Below, piece after piece: positions 16,759 to 20,702 of a DNA stretch of 20,702 nucleotides. Under the pieces are notes generated by a model. That model was given only the letters and a program-made list of their open reading frames with translations. It had not been told where the DNA came from and did not search any database. The stretch is taken from the NCBI GenBank assembly GCA_015229045.1, contig JADGCJ010000050.1:1-20702 (forward strand), written 5' to 3'. Source of the DNA: Magnetococcales bacterium. Lineage in GTDB: Bacteria > Pseudomonadota > Magnetococcia > Magnetococcales > DC0425bin3. Numbering within the stretch: position 1 is the stretch's first letter; every line of letters starts with the position of its first letter. The position numbers and the translations under genes were made by a program.

Positions 16759-17179
16759 AAGGACCCCGGCCATCGCGTTGCAGAATGAACCGGGCGTAAT
16801 CCAGCACATCCTCCAGGTGCCGGGTGATGATGGCCTCGACAATGGGCAAGAGCAGAGCCTGATAGTCATGCACGGCAATGTTGCGAAACCCGACCATGGC
16901 TTGCAGTCTTTTGGCCAGCTCCGTGCCAACCCAAACACCCCGCGCCAGCAGCCCGAAAACATCCCGCGCCCCTTGCGGAACCCCCAGCCGTTCACGACGC
17001 ACGAGGTATTGCCCCATGTCCAGAGCAGCCTCGCAGGCGCGTTGAATATTGAGGATGGCCGCATCCTGACGGGTATGATCCATGGCGAAGGTGTCCGGAT
17101 TCTTTGCATACTCCTCCCGGGCGCGCATCACGCAGCGTTCGATGCTGGCAGCCTTGTTGATCAAGAGATCATCGACCAT
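16748..17179 (-). CDS. hepT: HepT-like toxin (HEPN ribonuclease, DUF86)
   Basis: The 143-residue all-helical HEPN protein carries the RNase motif R-x4-H-x-Y as RNIAVHDY (R99, H104, Y106). In known HepT/MntA pairs this toxin cuts RNA and is silenced when the antitoxin adds AMP groups to the motif tyrosine. Length is normal. GGGAG lies five bases before the ATG. The start overlaps the end of the antitoxin gene by 11 bases, the usual coupling in this module. The last codons fall inside a copy of the yejB 3' end (16730-16758). There is no clear terminator after it. A weak 6-bp inverted repeat with a 25-base loop (16696-16732) separates it from the exonuclease gene. Confidence 0.9.
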   Translation of the reverse strand: MVDDLLINKAASIERCVMRAREEYAKNPDTFAMDHTRQDAAILNIQRACEAALDMGQYLVRRERLGVPQGARDVFGLLARGVWVGTELAKRLQAMVGFRNIAVHDYQALLLPIVEAIITRHLEDVLDYARFILQRDGRGPCAG

Positions 17180-17564
17180 GGATGCTCCCTTCCCGTAGAA
17201 TCAGGTTCATCAGGGGGGCACGCGCCTCATCCAGGGCCGTTTTTGCACTGAGAATGAAACTCTCATACAAGGTCGCCCGAAGATCCCTGACCCATAACCG
17301 CCTGCCGGTGACGATGATCTGATATTGCATGACGGTGGTTGCAGCGCGGACATCCACCAGATCGACAGGGCAGCCCGCGATATCCGCCAGGTCACCGGCC
17401 AACCTCCACAGGCTGACGGGATCGGCCTTGCCCTCGACCAAAACCGCCAGATCCAGATCGCTTTCCGACCCGGCATCACCAGCGATACGACTGCCAAAGG
17501 CGTAGATCGCCAACAGGTCGGGCAACCGGCCACGCAGGCGATCGACGAGAGAGTCCAGATTCAT
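17169..17564 (-). CDS. mntA: MntA-like nucleotidyltransferase antitoxin
   Basis: The 131-residue minimal nucleotidyltransferase has the GS-x10-DxD motif as FGSRIAGDAGSESDLDL (G24, S25, D36, D38), with a third acidic residue candidate in VDLVDV (D68 or D71). In characterised pairs it transfers AMP from ATP to the tyrosine of HepT, neutralising the toxin. The frame is open to 17612, but the extra residues overlap yejB and are not conserved in type. The ATG at 17564 lies just 4 bp past the yejB stop, with a poor ribosome site (GCGGTAA), so translation may depend on ribosomes finishing yejB. It overlaps hepT by 11 bases. Confidence 0.88.
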   Translation of the reverse strand: MNLDSLVDRLRGRLPDLLAIYAFGSRIAGDAGSESDLDLAVLVEGKADPVSLWRLAGDLADIAGCPVDLVDVRAATTVMQYQIIVTGRRLWVRDLRATLYESFILSAKTALDEARAPLMNLILREGSIHGR

Positions 17565-17568
17565 GACA

Positions 17569-18618
17569 TTACCGCGCTCGTTCAAACGTGATACGCGGAT
17601 CGACCAGCACATAGGTCAAATCGGTAACAAGCTTGGTCAGCAATCCCAGAATGGTATAAAAATACAGCGTCGCCATGACCACAGGATAGTCCCGGTTGAT
17701 GACCGATTCGTAGCCCAGAAGCCCCAGGCCATCCAGACTGAACAGGGTCTCGATGAGCAGGCTGCCGCTGAAAAAAGCCGCCACAAACGAGCCGGGAAAG
17801 CCCGTCACCAGCGGAATCATGGCGTTGCGAAAGACGTGACGATAAAGAACGCTCCGCTCCGACAACCCCTTGGCCCGGGCCGTGATCACATACTGCTTGG
17901 AAATCTCCTCCAGAAAGCTGTTTTTGGTCAACAGGGTCATCACGGCGAAGGAACCCACCGAAGCGGCAGTCACCGGCAACACCATGTGCCAAAGATAATC
18001 GGTGATACGCGCCATCCAGGAGAGCGTGGCCCAGTTGTCCGAATGCAAACCACGCAGGGGAAATACGTTCCAGAAACTTCCCCCGCCCAATAAAACGATC
18101 AATAAAATGCCCAGAACAAAACCAGGTATCGAATAACCCACCATGATCAGAGTGGATGTGGTCACATCAAAACGACTGCCATGGCGCACCGCCTTGCGAA
18201 TGCCGAGCGGAATGCTGATAAAATAGGTCAGGAAAAAGGTCCACATGCCCAGAGAAATCGACACCGGCAGCTTGTCGATCATCAAATCCACCACCCGCCG
18301 ATGCCGATAGTAAGACTCGCCAAATTCAAAACGCAAATAGTTGCCCATCATGAGGAGAAAGCGCTCCGGGGCAGGCCGGTCAAAGCCATAGAGCTTTTGC
18401 AGGATACGCATCTGCTCCGCATCCAACCCCTCCCCGCCCCGGTAGGAACCCCTCTGCCCGCTGCTGGCAACCTCTCCCTGCGGATGATTTTGCAACAACG
18501 ACATCATCCTCTCCACAGGTCCACCCGGAACAAACTGGATCACCGCAAAGGTCAAAATCATGATCCCCAACAGAGTCGGGAGCATGAGCAGAAGACGGCG
18601 CAAGACGTAGGAGGTCAC
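17569..18618 (-). CDS. yejB: YejB-type peptide ABC transporter permease
   Basis: The 349-residue inner-membrane permease is of the DppB/OppB class. The N-terminal helix YVLRRLLLMLPTLLGIMILTF is followed by the short FVPGGPVE signature and a long periplasmic stretch. Five more helices follow. The ATPase-contact EAA loop is YVITARAKGLSERSVLYRHVF, then RNAMIPL. The C-terminus VDPRITF is typical. The frame is open to 18651, but a GTG at 18618 overlaps the yejA stop as GTGA, so translation is coupled and I chose it. The Yej system imports peptides (microcin C in E. coli). The second permease yejE and ATPase yejF, normally next, are missing here. A toxin-antitoxin pair begins 4 bp after the stop. 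Confidence 0.93.
   Translation of the reverse strand: MTSYVLRRLLLMLPTLLGIMILTFAVIQFVPGGPVERMMSLLQNHPQGEVASSGQRGSYRGGEGLDAEQMRILQKLYGFDRPAPERFLLMMGNYLRFEFGESYYRHRRVVDLMIDKLPVSISLGMWTFFLTYFISIPLGIRKAVRHGSRFDVTTSTLIMVGYSIPGFVLGILLIVLLGGGSFWNVFPLRGLHSDNWATLSWMARITDYLWHMVLPVTAASVGSFAVMTLLTKNSFLEEISKQYVITARAKGLSERSVLYRHVFRNAMIPLVTGFPGSFVAAFFSGSLLIETLFSLDGLGLLGYESVINRDYPVVMATLYFYTILGLLTKLVTDLTYVLVDPRITFERAR
17582..17610. repeat. Direct repeat copy A: 3' end of yejB
   Basis: This is the intact copy of the 29-bp repeat, encoding VLVDPRITFE at the end of YejB. Copy B lies at 16730-16758, beyond hepT. The differences are at repeat positions 9, 13, 21 and 25. The distance from one copy to the other is 852 bp, just the size of the two-gene cassette plus one repeat. 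Confidence 0.7.
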
Positions 18619-20420
18619 GGTTTTTTCTCTGTGGGATCCCTCTTGAACCACCAGGTAAAAAGCGCCTCGGTCGGCGAGTAGTACAAGGGCAGGCTGGCGG
18701 GCTTGTCAAACTTGTTCCAATAACTGACCCGATGCAAAGGAATGTGATAATTGGGCACCAGATACCAACCGCTGCGCAACACCCGATCCAGGGCACGGCA
18801 GGCCGTGACCAGCGCCGGACGATCCTTCACATAGATGATGCGCTCGACCAGAGCATTCACCACGGGGTTTTCGATACCGATCAGGTTGCGGCTCCCCGGC
18901 GTATGTGCCTGGGAAGAGTGCCAGTAGCTGCGCTGCTCGTTCCCCGGTGAGAGCGACTGGGCAAAGGTGCCAATGATCATATCATAATCAAACTGTTCCA
19001 GACGACGCTGATAGAGAGAGGGATCGACGGTGCGATAGTTCAGACGAATGCCCAGTTTGCGCAAATTCTCCGCATACGGTCCCATGACCCGCTCGAAGGC
19101 CTGCTGTCCCAGCAAGGCATCCACCTCAAACGGCTTCCCCTCGGCGTTGAGCAGAATGCCCTCCGCACCCATTTTCCAGCCCGCCTCGCGCAGCAAGGCC
19201 ATCGCCTGGTGCAGATTGTCGCGCAGAGAGCGGGGCGGCAGCGTGGAAGGCGGCAGCACCGGCTCCTGAAAAACGCCCGGATCCAATTGGCTGCGGAAGG
19301 GTTCCAGCAAGGCCATCTCCTCGGACGAGGGAACCCCCTGCGCGGCCATCTCGGAGTTGGTAAAATAGCTCTCCGAACGGGTATATTGCCCATAAAAAAG
19401 ATTGAGATTGCTCCATTCAAAATCAAAGGCCAGATTGAAAGCCTTGCGCACACGAATGTCCTTGAAGAAGGGGCGCCTTAGATTCATCACAAAACCCTGC
19501 ATACCAGCGCTGGTTTTGTGCGGCAGAGTCTCTTTGACGATGAGGCCCTGAGCAAATTTCTCTCCCTGATAGTCACGCGCCCACTGTTTGGAGTTGTTTT
19601 CGGCGATAAAATGAAACTCCCCTGCCTTGAACCCCTCCAGGGCCACCTGAGGATCGCGAAAATATTTGATGGTCACCCGTTGAAAATTGAAATGACCACG
19701 CCGAACAGGCAAATGCCATCCCCAATAGTCGGCACGACGTTCGTAGGTGATATTTTTTCCCGAGGCAAAGGATTGCACTCGATAAGGTCCAGACCCCAGA
19801 GGGAGAACCAGGTCGGCCTCGTCAAACGCACGACCGGCAAAGAAGGCCCGGCTCAAAACCGGCAATTCGCCCGCAATCATGGGGAGTTCCCGATTGTTGC
19901 GCTTGAAATGAAAGCGAACCACCCGCTCGGAGACCACCTCGACCCGCTCGATATCCTGCCAATAGCTGCGATACTGTGGATGCGCCTTGTCCGACATAAG
20001 CACCGTGAAAGAAAACAAGACATCGTTGGCCGTCACCGGCGTACCATCGGCGAAACGTGCTGCCGGATCGAGGGTATAGACCACCGACAGGCCATCCGGG
20101 GCCACCTCCATGTCCCGAGCCAGCAGACCATATTGGGAGAAAGGTTCGTCCAGGGAGCGGATGGTCAAGGTTTCAAAAACCAGCTCGCCCAGGTGACTCG
20201 GCTCGATCCCCTTCAAGGTGAAGGGGTTCATCTTGTCGAAGGTGCCGATACCATCGAGGACCAACTCCCCCCCGACTGCGGCCTGCGGCGAGGTATAAGC
20301 AAAACGCTCGAAACCAGCCGGATATTTCAGTTGGCCATCCAGGCTCAGACCATGAGCGGCAAAGGCTTGCGCCATCCACAGGAAAAACAGGGGGAGCATG
20401 AAAAATGTGCGTGTCAGCAT
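18615..20420 (-). CDS. yejA: YejA-type periplasmic peptide-binding protein
   Basis: The 601-residue extracytoplasmic solute-binding protein (family 5) has a signal peptide of about 22 residues (MLTRTFFMLPLFFLWMAQAF then AA). The family region GIGTFDKMNPFTLKG follows. Then come LTIRSLDEPFSQYGLLA, DGTPVTANDVLFSF and the Yej-specific W-rich C-terminal part ending in VSYWNKFDKP. Length is close to E. coli YejA (about 600). It delivers peptides to the YejB/YejE permease pair. GGAGG stands 13 bases before the ATG, a long spacing. The stop overlaps the yejB GTG start. The 280 bp upstream contains no credible gene and should hold the promoter. Confidence 0.93.
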   Translation of the reverse strand: MLTRTFFMLPLFFLWMAQAFAAHGLSLDGQLKYPAGFERFAYTSPQAAVGGELVLDGIGTFDKMNPFTLKGIEPSHLGELVFETLTIRSLDEPFSQYGLLARDMEVAPDGLSVVYTLDPAARFADGTPVTANDVLFSFTVLMSDKAHPQYRSYWQDIERVEVVSERVVRFHFKRNNRELPMIAGELPVLSRAFFAGRAFDEADLVLPLGSGPYRVQSFASGKNITYERRADYWGWHLPVRRGHFNFQRVTIKYFRDPQVALEGFKAGEFHFIAENNSKQWARDYQGEKFAQGLIVKETLPHKTSAGMQGFVMNLRRPFFKDIRVRKAFNLAFDFEWSNLNLFYGQYTRSESYFTNSEMAAQGVPSSEEMALLEPFRSQLDPGVFQEPVLPPSTLPPRSLRDNLHQAMALLREAGWKMGAEGILLNAEGKPFEVDALLGQQAFERVMGPYAENLRKLGIRLNYRTVDPSLYQRRLEQFDYDMIIGTFAQSLSPGNEQRSYWHSSQAHTPGSRNLIGIENPVVNALVERIIYVKDRPALVTACRALDRVLRSGWYLVPNYHIPLHRVSYWNKFDKPASLPLYYSPTEALFTWWFKRDPTEKKP

Positions 20421-20664
20421 GGACAGAACCGCGCCTCCGGGTGACAGGGAAACCTCGCCGGATTATACCCATCCCCATGCAGACGCCGCGATGGTCGACG
20501 TGGTGTTGAATCGGCAAAAACAGAACAATCCGAAGAGCACTGAACTCCTGTTTGCATCATTGATCTAAAGAGGCGACAATTCTCCTCCAAACTGCGTCTA
20601 CTTTGAGACACGTCGTTTCACGTAGTTTTTTGTGATCGAAAAAATAGTGACATGAAAGATTTTA

Positions 20665-20702
20665 TTGGGGCTTCGCCCCAAACCCCACCAGGACTCTGTC
20701 CT
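20665..20702. repeat. Half of a multi-hairpin intergenic repeat (right window end)
   Basis: TTGGGGC (20665-20671) pairs with GCCCCAA (20675-20681) around TTC. After AACCCCA comes a second hairpin, CCAGGAC-TCT-GTCCT, cut by the window end at 20702. Bases 20689-20702 equal bases 1-14. Joined to the left end this gives one continuous unit of three successive hairpins. Between yejA and this repeat (20421-20664) I see nothing but probable promoter sequence. Confidence 0.7.

Noticed and set aside
1..20702. Circular plasmid or phage genome suggested by identical ends
   Set aside because: The shared 14 bases are part of a palindromic repeat. There is no replication, partition or phage gene, and the content is chromosomal metabolism.

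Overview
The window (20.7 kb, GC-rich) looks like a chromosomal contig from a Gram-negative, sulfur-oxidising proteobacterium. The evidence is a dsrA-dsrB-dsrL block (a dsrL beside dsrAB is the usual sign of the oxidative, reverse-acting sulfite reductase), a yejAB peptide-uptake system, CheR and two c-di-GMP proteins. The multi-hairpin intergenic repeat at both window ends resembles repeats I associate with magnetotactic cocci (Magnetococcales). That assignment is tentative: no magnetosome gene or rRNA is present.

Layout. 1-46: half of a hairpin repeat. 110-1756 (+): a membrane-anchored retropepsin-like protease and a small SAM methyltransferase. 1947-3242 (-): an EAL-domain protein with a degenerate active site and a YkuI-like C-terminal domain, followed by its own terminator. 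3531-7848 (-): the dsrABL operon, ending in a terminator. 8172-10547 (+): a membrane-anchored GH13 alpha-amylase-family protein with a 10-residue Pro/Thr repeat linker. 10570-13818 (-): a tight four-gene run, rfbA, flippase-like membrane protein, DUF420 protein, cheR. 13904-14056 (+): an unannotated relic of an M48/Ste24 metalloprotease. 14131-15900 (+): PAS-GGDEF-EAL protein. 16068-16691 (+): a DEDDy 3'-5' exonuclease. 16748-20420 (-): yejA-yejB followed directly by a MntA/HepT toxin-antitoxin pair. 20665-20702: the other half of the terminal hairpin repeat.

How the genes work together. DsrAB and DsrL would form the core of cytoplasmic sulfur oxidation: DsrAB oxidises DsrC-bound sulfur to sulfite, and DsrL passes electrons to NAD(P)+. 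The dsrEFH, dsrC and dsrMKJOP partners must lie elsewhere. The two EAL proteins and CheR point to second-messenger and chemotaxis control of motility. RfbA and the flippase-like protein point to cell-envelope or polysaccharide synthesis.

The most interesting structures are: (1) the MntA/HepT cassette flanked by a 29-bp imperfect direct repeat made of the 3' end of yejB, sitting where yejE is normally found; (2) the M48 protease fragment with an intact HEVGH motif but no start codon and no flanking domains; (3) a ~50-residue insertion in the second Rossmann fold of DsrL that repeats its own helix; (4) window ends that are two halves of one multi-hairpin repeat.
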